The translations under genes and the position numbers were made by a program. A DNA stretch of 64,000 nt from Ruminococcus sp. NK3A76 (GTDB lineage: Bacteria; Bacillota; Clostridia; Oscillospirales; Ruminococcaceae): contig NZ_JMMA01000002.1 in NCBI RefSeq assembly GCF_000686125.1, positions 1,178,001-1,242,000 of the forward strand, written 5' to 3'. The notes under the pieces were generated by a model. That model was not told the DNA's origin. It saw only the letters and a list, made by a program, of their open reading frames with translations, and made no database searches. Positions 43,404-54,471 of this stretch are shown piece after piece; position 1 is the first letter of the stretch; each line of letters opens with the position of its first letter.

Positions 43404-44555
43404 ATGAAAACGATGTCTGTTCTCGGCTCGACAGGGTCGATAGGCACACAGTCATTAGAGGTGGCTAAAAAACATAAAATAAGAGTAGCTGCTTTATCTG
43501 CGAACAATAATGTCAGACTGCTTGCAAAGCAGGCCAGGGAATTTGATGTGCAGTATGCCTGCATAGCTGATGAGAGCAAGGCCTACGAGCTGACACAGCT
43601 GTTAGAGGGCTCTAATACAAGGGTGCTATCGGGGCATGAAGGGCTTATGCAGATAGCAGAGCTTGACGGCGTTGATATAATGCTCAATTCGCTTGTCGGA
43701 ATGGTAGGTCTGGAACCCACACTCAGAGCGATAGAGCACGGCACTGACATAGCTCTTGCCAACAAGGAAACGCTTGTTGCTGGCGGCAAGCTCGTTATAG
43801 ACCTTGCAAGAAAGAAGAATGTAAGGATCTACCCGGTAGACAGCGAGCACAGTGCGATATTCCAGTGCTTGCAGGGGAATAATATCAAAGAGCTGAGAAA
43901 GATAATCCTCACTGCATCGGGAGGGCCTTTCTTCGGCAAGAAAAAGTCAGAGCTTGAAAATGTGACTGTTGAGCAGGCGCTCAACCACCCGAACTGGTCA
44001 ATGGGTAATAAAATAACTATCGACTCTGCTACACTTATGAACAAGGGGCTTGAATTCATCGAGGCCATGTGGCTCTTTGACCTGAAACCTGAACAGATAG
44101 AGATAGTTGTTCACAGGCAGAGCGTGGTCCATTCGGCTGTTGAATACAATGACCATTCGGTCATCGCACAGCTTGGTGTGCCTGATATGAAAATACCTAT
44201 TCAGTATGCACTGATATTCCCTCAAAGGGTCGATTGCCCGACAAGGGAGCTTTCGCTTACTGATTACGGCACACTTACCTTTGAAAAGCCGGATTTCGAG
44301 ACATTTGATTGTCTGACCGCTTGTATAAAGGCTATCACAAAGGGCGGCAACCTGCCTGCATCAGTCAACGGTGCAAACGAGGAGGCTGTAAGGCTGTTTT
44401 TAGAGAAAAAGATAGGCTTCCTTGATATAGGCAGGCTCGTGACCAAGTGTCTGGAAACTACAGAATATAAAGAAATAACATCACTTGATGATGTTCTCGC
44501 TGCTGACAGGGCGGCAAGAGAATTTGTAATGGAAAACTACAAAAAGATAAACTGA
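43404..44555 (+). CDS. dxr: 1-deoxy-D-xylulose 5-phosphate reductoisomerase
   Basis: Second enzyme of the MEP pathway. The 383-residue protein has the NADPH loop SVLGSTGSIGTQSLEV, ALANKETLVAGG, the metal site PVDSEHSAIFQCL and TASGGPFFGKKKSEL, and SVNGANEEAVRLFL. ATGs also occur at 43395 and 43398, but AAGGA sits ten bases before 43404, which is preferred. Confidence 0.96.
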   Translation: MKTMSVLGSTGSIGTQSLEVAKKHKIRVAALSANNNVRLLAKQAREFDVQYACIADESKAYELTQLLEGSNTRVLSGHEGLMQIAELDGVDIMLNSLVGMVGLEPTLRAIEHGTDIALANKETLVAGGKLVIDLARKKNVRIYPVDSEHSAIFQCLQGNNIKELRKIILTASGGPFFGKKKSELENVTVEQALNHPNWSMGNKITIDSATLMNKGLEFIEAMWLFDLKPEQIEIVVHRQSVVHSAVEYNDHSVIAQLGVPDMKIPIQYALIFPQRVDCPTRELSLTDYGTLTFEKPDFETFDCLTACIKAITKGGNLPASVNGANEEAVRLFLEKKIGFLDIGRLVTKCLETTEYKEITSLDDVLAADRAAREFVMENYKKIN

Positions 44556-44570
44556 AAAGAGGACAAATGA

Positions 44571-45614
44571 ATGGGAGCAATAAGTATTGTAATAGCCGTA
44601 CTGATTTTTAGTATGATAATAGCTATTCATGAATTCGGGCACTTTGCTGTTGCAAAGCTCTGCGGCGTCAAGGTGAATGAATTCTCTATCGGCATGGGGC
44701 CATGCCTTCTGAAAAAGAAAAAGGGCGAAACACAGTATTCACTCAGAGCGCTGCCAATAGGCGGCTACTGCGCTATGGAGGGCGAGGACAGCAAGAGTGA
44801 GGACGGAAGAGCATTCTGCAACAAGTCTGTTCCAAGGCGTGTGGCTATCGTCGTAGCCGGTGCTGTGATGAACCTTATCCTTGGATTTATACTGCTTATC
44901 ATAAGCACGGTTGTCAATGCACCTATCACTACAACGCAGGTAAGCTGGTTTGAGGAGAACGCATCCTCGCAGTCTACCGGCCTTGAAATTGGCGATAAGA
45001 TAATAGAATGCAACGGTATGAGGATATTTACTGACATGGATCTTTCATACCAGTTCCAGAGTGATGAGGACGGCAAGTTTGATTTTGTGGTAGAGCGTAA
45101 CGGTGAGAAGAAAACGCTTGAAGATGTTGCCTTTGCAAAGAATGACGGTGTGCTGCATATTGATTTCAAGGTCGCCCCTCAGAAGGCTAACCCTCTGACT
45201 GTTATATCATACGCAGGCCGCTCGACAGTGTCATACGGAAGGCTGATATATATTTCTCTCGGTGACCTTATAAGCGGCACATATCACCTAAATGATCTTT
45301 CAGGCCCTGTTGGTATCGTTAATGCTATCGGCGATGTAATAGAGGACGAGGCAAAAGAGGAGACTATCGACTGGAAGGCACTCTGGAACAAGATGCTTTC
45401 TATGGCGGCGTTTATCACTATAAACGTAGGTCTTTTCAACCTTCTTCCGCTTCCGGCGCTTGACGGCGGCAGGCTTATGTTCCTCATCTGCGAGGCTATA
45501 ACAAAACACCCGGTCAAGCCGGAGCACGAGGGCATGGTGCATTTTGTGGGCATTGTTCTGCTGATGCTGCTTATGCTGGTAGTAACATTCAATGATATCA
45601 GAAAACTGTTTTAG
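44571..45614 (+). CDS. rseP: Site-2 intramembrane metalloprotease, RseP/RasP type
   Basis: Membrane zinc protease for regulated intramembrane proteolysis of anti-sigma factors and signal peptides. The 347-residue protein has HEFGH (residues 20-24) in the first helix, a central PDZ domain (STGLEIGDKIIECNGMRI) and the LDG motif NLLPLPALDGGRLMF near the C-terminus. It is flanked by dxr and ispG as in many Firmicutes. Confidence 0.94.
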   Translation: MGAISIVIAVLIFSMIIAIHEFGHFAVAKLCGVKVNEFSIGMGPCLLKKKKGETQYSLRALPIGGYCAMEGEDSKSEDGRAFCNKSVPRRVAIVVAGAVMNLILGFILLIISTVVNAPITTTQVSWFEENASSQSTGLEIGDKIIECNGMRIFTDMDLSYQFQSDEDGKFDFVVERNGEKKTLEDVAFAKNDGVLHIDFKVAPQKANPLTVISYAGRSTVSYGRLIYISLGDLISGTYHLNDLSGPVGIVNAIGDVIEDEAKEETIDWKALWNKMLSMAAFITINVGLFNLLPLPALDGGRLMFLICEAITKHPVKPEHEGMVHFVGIVLLMLLMLVVTFNDIRKLF

Positions 45615-45628
45615 AGGGGGAAGCTGTT

Positions 45629-46666
45629 ATGCGTAAATGCAAGCCCGTAAAGGTCGGCGGCCTTGTGCTCGACGGCAAGAGGATTTATATCCAGTCGATG
45701 CTGAATGTGCCTTCCACAGATATTGAAGGCTCTGTAAGACAGGCCGAGGCTCTTGAAAAGGCAGGCTGTGAGATAGTAAGGGCAGCTATACCCGATATGG
45801 ACGCTGTGGCTCTTATCCCTGCGATAAAAGAGAAGATAAATATACCGCTCGTTGCGGATATACATTTTGACTACAGGCTTGCCATTGCTGCTGCACAGGC
45901 CGGAATCGACAAGATAAGGATAAATCCAGGAAACATCGGCAGCAGAGACAGAGTACATGCTGTCGTTGACGAATGCAAAAAGCGCAGTATCCCGATACGA
46001 ATCGGCGTAAACGGCGGCTCGCTCGAAAAGCCATTGCTCGAAAAATACGGCCGCCCCTGTGCCGAGGCGCTGGTCGAGAGCGCTATGGGGCATATAAAGA
46101 TACTTGAAGAATGTGACTTTGAGGATATAGTTATCTCGATAAAATCATCTGATGTACCTACTATGATATCAGCATACAGGCTGCTTAGTCAGCAGTGTGA
46201 TTATCCGCTGCATCTTGGCGTTACAGAGGCGGGGACTGAGAGAATGGGGCTTATAAAGTCATCTGTCGGTATCGGTTCGCTGCTCTGCGACGGCATAGGC
46301 GAGACGATAAGAGTATCGCTTACTGATGACCCGGTAAAGGAGATATATGCCGCAAAGGATATACTCAAAGCTATCGGCAGGGGCGAGGGGATAAAGATAG
46401 TTTCCTGCCCGACCTGCGGCAGAACGAGGATAGACCTTGTGTCTCTTGCAAAAAAGGTCGAGCAAGCGACAAAGGACATAAACAAAGACCTGACAGTAGC
46501 TGTTATGGGCTGCGTTGTAAACGGCATAGGCGAGGCCGGCGAAGCTGATATAGGCATTGCAGGCGGAGACGGCTGTGCTGTATTATTCAAAAACGGAAAG
46601 AAACTTGCAAAGGTTGATGAGAGCGAGGCTCTGTCAGCTTTGCTCAGTGAGATAGAGAAAATGTAA
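45629..46666 (+). CDS. ispG: (E)-4-hydroxy-3-methylbut-2-enyl-diphosphate synthase
   Basis: 4Fe-4S enzyme of the MEP pathway (also called gcpE). The 345-residue protein has the TIM-barrel segments [14 protein letters not shown] and [11 protein letters not shown] and the cluster Cys in [12 protein letters not shown] plus [18 protein letters not shown] upstream. Electron donor (flavodoxin or ferredoxin) not encoded here. Confidence 0.96.
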   Translation: MRKCKPVKVGGLVLDGKRIYIQSMLNVPSTDIEGSVRQAEALEKAGCEIVRAAIPDMDAVALIPAIKEKINIPLVADIHFDYRLAIAAAQAGIDKIRINPGNIGSRDRVHAVVDECKKRSIPIRIGVNGGSLEKPLLEKYGRPCAEALVESAMGHIKILEECDFEDIVISIKSSDVPTMISAYRLLSQQCDYPLHLGVTEAGTERMGLIKSSVGIGSLLCDGIGETIRVSLTDDPVKEIYAAKDILKAIGRGEGIKIVSCPTCGRTRIDLVSLAKKVEQATKDINKDLTVAVMGCVVNGIGEAGEADIGIAGGDGCAVLFKNGKKLAKVDESEALSALLSEIEKM

Positions 46667-46695
46667 GTAAGGAGGGCTTCCGCAAGGAAACTGCT

Positions 46696-49600
46696 ATGCC
46701 TGATAAAAGACTTATTGACCTCTTTGGCAGATTTGATGATATGATCCCCAAGGAGATCGAGGACGGAAGGATATTAAGGCTCGTATATCACGAGCATGAC
46801 AACAGGCTTGAGGTGACGGCTGCTTTTGGCAGCGTTATCAGTGCCGATAATAAGGATATGTTTGAATACAGGCTGGCAGATGCTCTGCGTCTTAAAAGCC
46901 TGACTCTGCACCCACGCTTTACACCGGATATGCTTACAGCTGAGGTAATGCCGCTCGTTTTCGGGCATCTCAGGTCAAAGTTCCCGTTTGTCAACGGCTT
47001 TTTTGATGGCTGCGAGTGTGAGCTTGAAGGGGATAAACTAAAGGTGTCGCTCAGGATAGGCGGCCTCAGGATATTAAAGGAGCACGGAATAGAAAAAGTG
47101 CTCCCTGAACTTATCTATGAGCTTTTCGGCAGAAAGATAGAGGTAGGATTTGACGGAGTTCTCGAGCTTGATGATGATGAGCATGATTCACGCCATATCC
47201 AGATGGTAAGCGATGCTTCTTCTTCAAATGCGCCGCTTTATACCAATGATGCTGAGAAAAAGCCCAAGGAAAACAAGCAGACCTCCGCACCGGCAGCAAA
47301 CGGCGCTGAGATAACATACAGAACATATAATGCTGATTTTACAAGGCTCTCGCTGCTTGCTGAGAATGCACTTGTTGTAAAGGGTGCGCCTGTTTCTTCT
47401 GATTCAGTAGTTACTCCAATGAAGGAGCTACCTCTTGAACCGGCTCAGAACATAACCGTATGGGGCGATATATTCAGCGTTGAGACTAAGGATACCAAAA
47501 CAGGTATGCTTATAGCTACTATTATGTTTACTGACTATACAGGTTCTTTTTCGATAAAGCTCATAGGCTCTGTGAAAAAGGGCAAGTATGTCAGATACAC
47601 AAGAGCTCAGCTTGAAGCAGCTCTTGAAGAACTCAAAAAGGGCAAGACGATAATCGCTAACGGCAATATCGAGCAGGATGATTTCGACCATTCGTTAAAT
47701 CTTATGGCTGAGAACATTATGGTCGTTAAAAGGATAAAGAAAAAGGACAATGCCGAACATAAGCGTGTTGAGCTTCACTGCCACACCAATATGTCCAGCA
47801 TGGACGCACTTACCCCTGCGGACAAGCTCGTTAACCGTGCTTTTGAATGGGGTCACAAGGCGATAGCTATAACCGACCACGGTGTCGTTCAGGGTTATCC
47901 TGATGCTATGAATGCAACTGCCGATATAAGAAAGAACGACGGCAACTTCAAGACTATCTACGGCATCGAAGCCTATCAGATAAATGATGAGATAGAGATA
48001 ATGAAAGGCAGCGACAGCAGGAAGCTGACTGACGAGATAATAGTCTTTGACCTTGAAACGACAGGTACTTCTGCGACAACTGAAAGGATAATCGAGATAG
48101 GTGCAGTAAAGCTCAATAACCTTGAAGTAGTCGATACATTTAACATTTTTGTAGACCCTGAGCGTGAGATAACACCGTTTATCACAAAGCTGACAGGTAT
48201 ATCAAATGAAATGGTGCAGGGCGCTGACAAGGAAAAGGAAGCACTTGAAAGATTTATGGCATTCTGCGGTGAAAAGCCTGTGCTCGTAGCACACAATGCC
48301 GACTTTGATACCGGCTTTATAAGCACCTGTGCTGATAGAAACAATGTGGATTTTGAGTTCTCGGCTATAGATACACTCCCTATGTCAAGATGTATGCTGC
48401 CTGAGCTTTCAAGACATAAGCTCGATACAGTTGCAAAGCATCTTCAGGTAGGTGATTTCAACCACCACAGAGCCTGCGACGATGCAGATGTTCTCGGCAG
48501 GATATTCAGAAAGCTCTGCGAGCGTCTTATTGCAGAGAACCCTGATGAAACTCTCACCTGCGACAGACTGAACACACTGCTTAAGATAGAAGACCCGAAC
48601 TCTATCAAAAACAGCTTCCACCAGATAATTCTTGTAAAGAACAATACAGGCCTTAAAAATCTGTACAAGCTCATTTCGATGTCTAACCTTAAGTATTTCA
48701 AGGGCAACCCGAGGATTCCCAAGTCTGAGCTTTCAAAGCACAGAGAAGGCCTTATCGTCGGAAGCGCCTGCGAGGCCGGCGAGCTTTTCAGAGCTGTATA
48801 TGCAGGAAGACCATGGGCAGAGCTCTGCAAGATAGCAAGCTATTACGATTACCTTGAAATACAGCCTGACGGGAACAATATGTTCATGCTCAGAAAGGGA
48901 GACGTTTCCAATGTTGAGCAGCTGCATGATTTCAACAGAACGATAATCAGGCTCGGCGAGGAGCTTGGCATACCTGTCTGTGCAACAGGCGATGTGCATT
49001 TCATGGACAAGGGCGATGCGATATTCAGAGCGATATTGCAGTCTGCAAAGTATTCTGACTGCGACAATCAGCCGCCGCTTTATCTTAAAACAACTGATGA
49101 GATGCTCTCTGACTTTGAGTATCTCGGTAAGGAAAAGGCATTTGAGGTCGTTGTAACTAATACAAACCTCATCGCTGATATGATAGACCCTGATGTAAAG
49201 GCATTCCCGAACGGTACATACACCCCGTTTATCGAGGGTGCGGTAAGAGAGCTCCAGGTCATCTGCTGGAGAAGATGCTGCTCGATATACGGTGACTGCG
49301 AGCCTGAGAGTATTGAGATACCCGAGGGCGAGGACGTTGATGTATCAAAGTATTTTGAGGGGCATATCCCCGAAATAGTATTCAAAAGGCTCAAACGTGA
49401 GCTTGATTCTATTATCAAGCACGGTTTCGCTGTGCTCTATATGATATCCCAGAAGCTCGTTAAAAACTCTAATGACAACGGCTATCAGGTGGGCTCCCGT
49501 GGCTCGGTCGGGTCTTCCTTCGTTGCGTCTATGTCGGGTATCTCGGAGGTAAACCCCCTCCAGCCGCATTATGTCTGCCCTAAGTGCAGATACAGCGAGT

Positions 49601-51168
49601 TTATAGACGACGGTTCGGTAGGATCGGGCTTTGACCTTCCGCCTAAAGCCTGCCCTAAGTGCGGCGAGGATATGCAGCGTGACGGCCATGATATCCCATT
49701 CGAGACATTCCTTGGCTTTGACGGTGATAAAGCGCCGGATATCGACCTTAATTTCTCGGGTGATTATCAGTCAAAAGCTCATAAATACACCGAGGAGCTT
49801 TTCGGTCAGGATCACGTTTTCAAGGCAGGAACTATCGCAGGTGTTGCTGATAAGACTGCGTTCGGCTATGTAAAGAACTACCTTGAAGAAAGGCACATTT
49901 CAGTTCACAAGGCCGAGGTTCAGAGAATGATAAACGGCTGCCTGAACGTCAAGCGTACAACAGGCCAGCACCCGGGCGGCATGGTTGTTATACCGAGCGA
50001 TTATGAGGTTTATGACTTTACCCCTGTACAGCACCCGGCAGAAAAAGCTGATTCAGATATAGTTACAACACACTTTGACTTCCATTCGCTGCATGATACT
50101 ATCCTTAAGCTCGATGAGCTGGGGCATGATGTTCCTACAATATATAAGTATCTTGAAAAATTTTCCGATATGGATATAACCAAGGTGCCTATGTCTGACC
50201 CGAAGGTGTATTCGCTCTTTACTTCTCCTGAGTCTCTCGGCGTTACACAGGAGGACATCTTCTGCCAGACAGGAACGCTTGGTATCCCGGAAATGGGCAC
50301 GCCTTTCGTAAGAGGAATGCTTCTTGAATCACGCCCGAAGAATTTCTCAGATCTGCTGCAGATATCCGGCCTTTCGCACGGAACTGATGTATGGCTCGGC
50401 AATGCGCAGGAGCTTATAGCAAACGGCATCTGTGACATTTCAAATGTTATCGGTACCCGTGACAGCATCATGACATACCTTATATATCATGGTGTTGAGC
50501 CCAAGCTGTCATTCAAGATAATGGAGATAACCCGTAAGGGCAAGGCGCCAAAGCTGCTGACCGAGGAAATGAAGCAGAATATGAGAGACCACAATGTACC
50601 CGAGTGGTATATCGAGAGCTGCCTTAAGATCAAGTATATGTTCCCGAAGGCACACGCTGCTGCTTATGTTACGGCAGCTATCAGGCTTTGCTGGTTCAAG
50701 GTGCATAAACCGCTGGTATTCTACGCATCTGTGTTTACTGTAAGAGGTGAGGACTTTGATGCCGAGACAGCCGTTAAGGGCGTATACCAGGTAAGAAACA
50801 AAATGGAAGAGATAAGAAACAAGCCCAAGGAGGAAAAGACAGCCAAGGACGACGGCGTTCTTGAAACGCTGATGCTTATCAACGAGATGCTTTCCCGTGG
50901 GTATGAGTTCCTACCTGTAAATATACATAAGTCGCATTCTAAGATATACCAGATAGAGGACGGAAAGATAAGACTGCCTTTCTGCTCGATAAAGGGAGTG
51001 GGCGGTGCCGCTGCCGAGAGCCTTTATGAAAAGGCACAGGGCGGAGACTTTATCTCTGTCGAGGAATTCAGACTGCAAAGCGGTGTTTCGAGTGCAGTTA
51101 TAGATACACTCGTAGAGAACGGCGCTTTTGGTGATATGCCGCTTGAAAACCAGATGACCCTGTTCTGA
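46696..51168 (+). CDS. polC: DNA polymerase III alpha subunit, PolC type
   Basis: Main replicative polymerase of low-GC Gram-positives. The 1490-residue protein holds, in order: an N-terminal DnaA/tau-interaction-like region, an OB domain ([14 protein letters not shown]), a PHP domain ([28 protein letters not shown]) split by a DnaQ-like 3'-5' exonuclease ([35 protein letters not shown]), the polymerase domain ([12 protein letters not shown], with [11 protein letters not shown] carrying catalytic Asp residues), a zinc finger ([17 protein letters not shown]) and the C-terminal QMTLF beta-clamp peptide. Canonical length. Confidence 0.98.
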   Translation: MPDKRLIDLFGRFDDMIPKEIEDGRILRLVYHEHDNRLEVTAAFGSVISADNKDMFEYRLADALRLKSLTLHPRFTPDMLTAEVMPLVFGHLRSKFPFVNGFFDGCECELEGDKLKVSLRIGGLRILKEHGIEKVLPELIYELFGRKIEVGFDGVLELDDDEHDSRHIQMVSDASSSNAPLYTNDAEKKPKENKQTSAPAANGAEITYRTYNADFTRLSLLAENALVVKGAPVSSDSVVTPMKELPLEPAQNITVWGDIFSVETKDTKTGMLIATIMFTDYTGSFSIKLIGSVKKGKYVRYTRAQLEAALEELKKGKTIIANGNIEQDDFDHSLNLMAENIMVVKRIKKKDNAEHKRVELHCHTNMSSMDALTPADKLVNRAFEWGHKAIAITDHGVVQGYPDAMNATADIRKNDGNFKTIYGIEAYQINDEIEIMKGSDSRKLTDEIIVFDLETTGTSATTERIIEIGAVKLNNLEVVDTFNIFVDPEREITPFITKLTGISNEMVQGADKEKEALERFMAFCGEKPVLVAHNADFDTGFISTCADRNNVDFEFSAIDTLPMSRCMLPELSRHKLDTVAKHLQVGDFNHHRACDDADVLGRIFRKLCERLIAENPDETLTCDRLNTLLKIEDPNSIKNSFHQIILVKNNTGLKNLYKLISMSNLKYFKGNPRIPKSELSKHREGLIVGSACEAGELFRAVYAGRPWAELCKIASYYDYLEIQPDGNNMFMLRKGDVSNVEQLHDFNRTIIRLGEELGIPVCATGDVHFMDKGDAIFRAILQSAKYSDCDNQPPLYLKTTDEMLSDFEYLGKEKAFEVVVTNTNLIADMIDPDVKAFPNGTYTPFIEGAVRELQVICWRRCCSIYGDCEPESIEIPEGEDVDVSKYFEGHIPEIVFKRLKRELDSIIKHGFAVLYMISQKLVKNSNDNGYQVGSRGSVGSSFVASMSGISEVNPLQPHYVCPKCRYSEFIDDGSVGSGFDLPPKACPKCGEDMQRDGHDIPFETFLGFDGDKAPDIDLNFSGDYQSKAHKYTEELFGQDHVFKAGTIAGVADKTAFGYVKNYLEERHISVHKAEVQRMINGCLNVKRTTGQHPGGMVVIPSDYEVYDFTPVQHPAEKADSDIVTTHFDFHSLHDTILKLDELGHDVPTIYKYLEKFSDMDITKVPMSDPKVYSLFTSPESLGVTQEDIFCQTGTLGIPEMGTPFVRGMLLESRPKNFSDLLQISGLSHGTDVWLGNAQELIANGICDISNVIGTRDSIMTYLIYHGVEPKLSFKIMEITRKGKAPKLLTEEMKQNMRDHNVPEWYIESCLKIKYMFPKAHAAAYVTAAIRLCWFKVHKPLVFYASVFTVRGEDFDAETAVKGVYQVRNKMEEIRNKPKEEKTAKDDGVLETLMLINEMLSRGYEFLPVNIHKSHSKIYQIEDGKIRLPFCSIKGVGGAAAESLYEKAQGGDFISVEEFRLQSGVSSAVIDTLVENGAFGDMPLENQMTLF

Positions 51169-51198
51169 TAAGGGCATATATAACAAAATATCGGTGGG

Positions 51199-51273
51199 GT
51201 ATTAGTATAGTTTGTCTAAAATTGCGTCTTGACAAATGTGTTGTCTTGTGATAATATATTACTATGCTAATAC
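51199..51273 (+). promoter_or_regulatory. Promoter of his operon flanked by inverted repeats
   Basis: TTGACA (51229-51234), a 17-bp spacer and TAATAT (51252-51257). The 13-mer GTATTAGTATAGT (51199-51211) lies upstream of the -35 box and its inverted copy ACTATGCTAATAC (51261-51273, one mismatch) covers the expected start site. This looks like a paired operator for a repressor that could loop the DNA. No T-box or leader peptide fits in the short leader (about 40 nt). The regulator is unknown. Confidence 0.7.
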
Positions 51274-51305
51274 TTTACTACAATAAAGCGAAATGGAGAT
51301 AAATG

Positions 51306-52505
51306 ATGAAAAGATATGACCTTATAACCCCAGAGGGGACAAGAGATCTTTTGTTTGAAGAATGCCTTGCAAGAAGAAGCGTTGAGAAGAATCTGAAATG
51401 TCTTTTCTCGCATTTTGGCTACAGCGAGGTCGTAACTCCGGGACTTGAATTCTATGATGTTTTTTCCGGAAGTACAAGAAATTTCAGAACAGAGAATCTT
51501 TATAAAACTTTCGACTCAAAGGGCAGGATAATCGTTATGCGTCCTGACTCGACGATACCGATAGCAAGGCTCGTTGCAACAAGGCTCAAAGATGCAAAGC
51601 TGCCGCTTCGCCTTTACTATAATCAGAGGATATATGAAAACAGCGCTCTGCTTAAGGGGCGTTCTGATGAGACGGTTCAGGCTGGCATCGAGCTTATAGG
51701 CGGCAAAAACAGCAAGCGTGCTGATTATGAGGTGCTTTGTACAGCAGTTGAAGCACTTGCTATGTTCGATAAGGATAATTTCAGGCTTGAGCTTGGTCAT
51801 ATAGGCTATTTCAAAGAGCTCGTAGCAAAGCTCGGCGCTGATGATGATGTCAGGGAAGAGATAAGAATGCTCATCTCAACAAAGAACTACCCAGCCCTTA
51901 ATGACCTGCTGATGACCTTCGGCGATAATGACGTTACAAGAGCGCTCAAACAGCTGCCGAGACTCTTCGGCGGTGCTGAGGTGTTTGAAAAGGCTGCAAG
52001 CATTTATACAGATGATAAGATAACTGCTATCCTTGATGAGACTAAGGAGGAGTATGAGCGTCTTTCAAGCCTTGGCTATGAGGGCAAGATATCCGTTGAC
52101 CTTGGTATCGTAAGCCATACTGATTATTATACCGGTATCGTGTTCAAGGGCTATCTGTCCGAGGTTGGCAAATATGTGCTCAACGGCGGCAGATATGATA
52201 AGCTGATGAGCGAGTTCGGTTTCGACTGCCCGGCTGTTGGCTTTGGCGTTAATGTTGATGCTGTTGCACGACATCTTACCAAGATAGGAGAAGAATTTGA
52301 GCTTAAGACAGCTGATGCAGTTGTTTACGGTGAGAAGGGCTATGTCGTTGAAGCTATAGCTTATGCCAAAAAGCTCACAGAGCAGGGCATGACTGTTGAA
52401 AATTCTCTTTTCGACACAGTTGAGGAATCGGCTGAATATGCCAGGAGCAAGGGCATTGCCAAGCTCATAACTGTAGGCAAGGAAATCAAAGAAATAAACG
52501 TATAA
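51306..52505 (+). CDS. hisZ: ATP phosphoribosyltransferase regulatory subunit
   Basis: HisRS-like subunit that pairs with short-form HisG and provides histidine feedback. The 399-residue protein keeps class II synthetase-like folds (TPEGTRDLLFEE, VMRPDSTIPIARLVATRL, YYNQRIYEN, RYDKLMSEFGF). The anticodon-binding domain is replaced by a short C-terminal unit. The first ATG of the frame is at 51303, but GGAG (51295-51298) is better spaced for the ATG at 51306. First gene of the his operon. Confidence 0.94.
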   Translation: MKRYDLITPEGTRDLLFEECLARRSVEKNLKCLFSHFGYSEVVTPGLEFYDVFSGSTRNFRTENLYKTFDSKGRIIVMRPDSTIPIARLVATRLKDAKLPLRLYYNQRIYENSALLKGRSDETVQAGIELIGGKNSKRADYEVLCTAVEALAMFDKDNFRLELGHIGYFKELVAKLGADDDVREEIRMLISTKNYPALNDLLMTFGDNDVTRALKQLPRLFGGAEVFEKAASIYTDDKITAILDETKEEYERLSSLGYEGKISVDLGIVSHTDYYTGIVFKGYLSEVGKYVLNGGRYDKLMSEFGFDCPAVGFGVNVDAVARHLTKIGEEFELKTADAVVYGEKGYVVEAIAYAKKLTEQGMTVENSLFDTVEESAEYARSKGIAKLITVGKEIKEINV

Positions 52506-52515
52506 GGCAGGAATC

Positions 52516-53157
52516 ATGATGAATAAACCGCTTAGGATAGCCCTTACCAAGGGCAGACTTGAAAAGGACACGATAGGTCTTTTTGAAAAGATAGGATTTG
52601 ACTGCACAGCCGTAAGAGAAAAGGGCAGAAAGCTCATTCTGCCGGTTGACGGCGGCAGGATAGAGGTCGTGCTTGCTAAGGCAAACGATGTTATCACATA
52701 TGTTGAGCATGGTGTATGTGATATGGGCGTTGTCGGCAAGGATACTATAATGGAGATGCAGGGCAAGTTCTTTGAGCTTGCAGACCTTGGCTTCGGCAGA
52801 TGCAAATTTGCTCTTGCTGCCAAAAAGGGCGAGAAGTTTTACGGCGGCTACGGCGTAAAGACTATCGCTACAAAGTACCCGAACATTACAAGAAACCATT
52901 TTGAGAGCAAGGGTATGGACGTTGAGATAGTTAAGATAGAAGGCTCTGTCGAGCTCGCACCGCTTCTTGAACTCTCTGATGGTATAGTAGATATTGTAGA
53001 GACCGGCACTACTCTTAAGGAAAACGGCCTTGAAGTAATAGAGGATATTTGCCCTATCTCTGCAAGACTTATCGTAAATATGGTAAGCATGAAGCTCAGA
53101 CAGCAGGAGATAGAGGAGCTCGTTGAGCTGATAGATAAGAATTTGAAAAAGGACTGA
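52516..53157 (+). CDS. hisG: ATP phosphoribosyltransferase, short form
   Basis: First committed enzyme of histidine synthesis. At 213 residues it lacks the regulatory domain of long HisG and needs HisZ, which is encoded just upstream. Motifs: RIALTKGRLEKDT, CDMGVVGKDTIME and the PRPP loop VDIVETGTTLKENGL. Confidence 0.97.
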   Translation: MMNKPLRIALTKGRLEKDTIGLFEKIGFDCTAVREKGRKLILPVDGGRIEVVLAKANDVITYVEHGVCDMGVVGKDTIMEMQGKFFELADLGFGRCKFALAAKKGEKFYGGYGVKTIATKYPNITRNHFESKGMDVEIVKIEGSVELAPLLELSDGIVDIVETGTTLKENGLEVIEDICPISARLIVNMVSMKLRQQEIEELVELIDKNLKKD

Positions 53158-53162
53158 TATTA

Positions 53163-54455
53163 ATGGCACTTGTAAAGAAGATATATGTTAATGGCGTTGA
53201 TGATGTTCAGTTTTTCAAGACGCTTGAAAAGCGCTCGGGTGAGACTGACAAGAAGGTCACAGCGACTGTTACTGATATAATTGATAATGTAAAGGAAAAC
53301 GGTGACAAGGCTGTCAATGAGTATACCCTCAAATTTGACGGCAAGCTGCCGCAGTATTATGAAGTACCCAGAGAGGTAATAAACGATGCGCTCACAGAGG
53401 CAGATCAGGATTATGTTGATGCGCTCTTAAATTGCGTTGAGAATATCACAGCTTTTCACCAGCGCCAGAAGTCACAGAGCTTTATTGACCCTCAGCAGGG
53501 CGGTATAATCCTCGGCCAGAGGGTAAGGGGCTTACACAGAGTTGGCCTTTATGTTCCAGGCGGTACAGCTGCATATCCTTCATCAGTTCTTATGAACGCT
53601 ATCCCTGCAAAGATCGCAGGCGTTGGCGAGATAATCATGGTAACACCGCCTCTTAAGGACGGCACACCCAATAAGGATATACTTGTTGCAGCTGCACTTT
53701 GCGGCGTTGACAGGATATTCATGGCAGGCGGCGCACAGGCGATCGCAGCTTTGGCTTACGGCACAGAGCAGATACCCAAGGTTGACAAGATAGTCGGCCC
53801 CGGCAATATATTTGTTGCAACTGCAAAGAAACTGCTTTACGGCACTGTAGATATCGACATGGTTGCAGGCCCGAGCGAGGTGCTTGTTCTTGCTGACGAA
53901 ACAGCTGACCCGAAGTTCGTTGCTGCTGACCTTATGTCTCAGGCGGAGCACGACAGACTTGCCTCTGCAATTCTCGTTACTACCTGCGAGGAGCTTGCAG
54001 ACAAGGTGAATGCTGAGTTTGAAAGACAGCTTGAATACCTTGACAGAAGAGATATAATCAGAGAGTCTCTTGAAAACTACGGCGCTATAATGATATGCAG
54101 TAATAAGGACGAGGCTGTTGAAATGGCTAACAAGTGTGCTCCCGAGCACCTTGAAGTGCTTTTCGAGAATCCTATGGAATATGTTGGCAGGCTTGACAAT
54201 GCAGGCTCTGTATTCTTAGGCCAGTATGCTTCCGAGCCTCTTGGTGACTACTATGCAGGCCCCAACCACGTTCTTCCTACGAGTGGCACTGCAAGGTTCT
54301 TCTCGCCTCTTGGTGTAAACAGCTTTGAGAAGCGTTCGAGCTTTATCTACTACACAGAAGACGCACTCAGAAACGCTAAGGACGATATCGTACTTGTTGC
54401 TGAGAGAGAGGGTCTTACTGCTCACGCTAATGCTATCAAGGTAAGATTTGAGTAA
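53163..54455 (+). CDS. hisD: Histidinol dehydrogenase
   Basis: Oxidises histidinol to histidine in two NAD-dependent steps. The 430-residue protein shows VPGGTAAYPSSVLMNAIPA, the GPGNIFVATAKKLLYG segment, zinc ligands in DMVAGPSEVLVLAD and SQAEHDRLA, and PTSGTARFFSPLGV. Canonical. It starts 5 bp after hisG. Confidence 0.97.
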   Translation: MALVKKIYVNGVDDVQFFKTLEKRSGETDKKVTATVTDIIDNVKENGDKAVNEYTLKFDGKLPQYYEVPREVINDALTEADQDYVDALLNCVENITAFHQRQKSQSFIDPQQGGIILGQRVRGLHRVGLYVPGGTAAYPSSVLMNAIPAKIAGVGEIIMVTPPLKDGTPNKDILVAAALCGVDRIFMAGGAQAIAALAYGTEQIPKVDKIVGPGNIFVATAKKLLYGTVDIDMVAGPSEVLVLADETADPKFVAADLMSQAEHDRLASAILVTTCEELADKVNAEFERQLEYLDRRDIIRESLENYGAIMICSNKDEAVEMANKCAPEHLEVLFENPMEYVGRLDNAGSVFLGQYASEPLGDYYAGPNHVLPTSGTARFFSPLGVNSFEKRSSFIYYTEDALRNAKDDIVLVAEREGLTAHANAIKVRFE

Positions 54456-54471
54456 TACTTAATGAGGTTTT

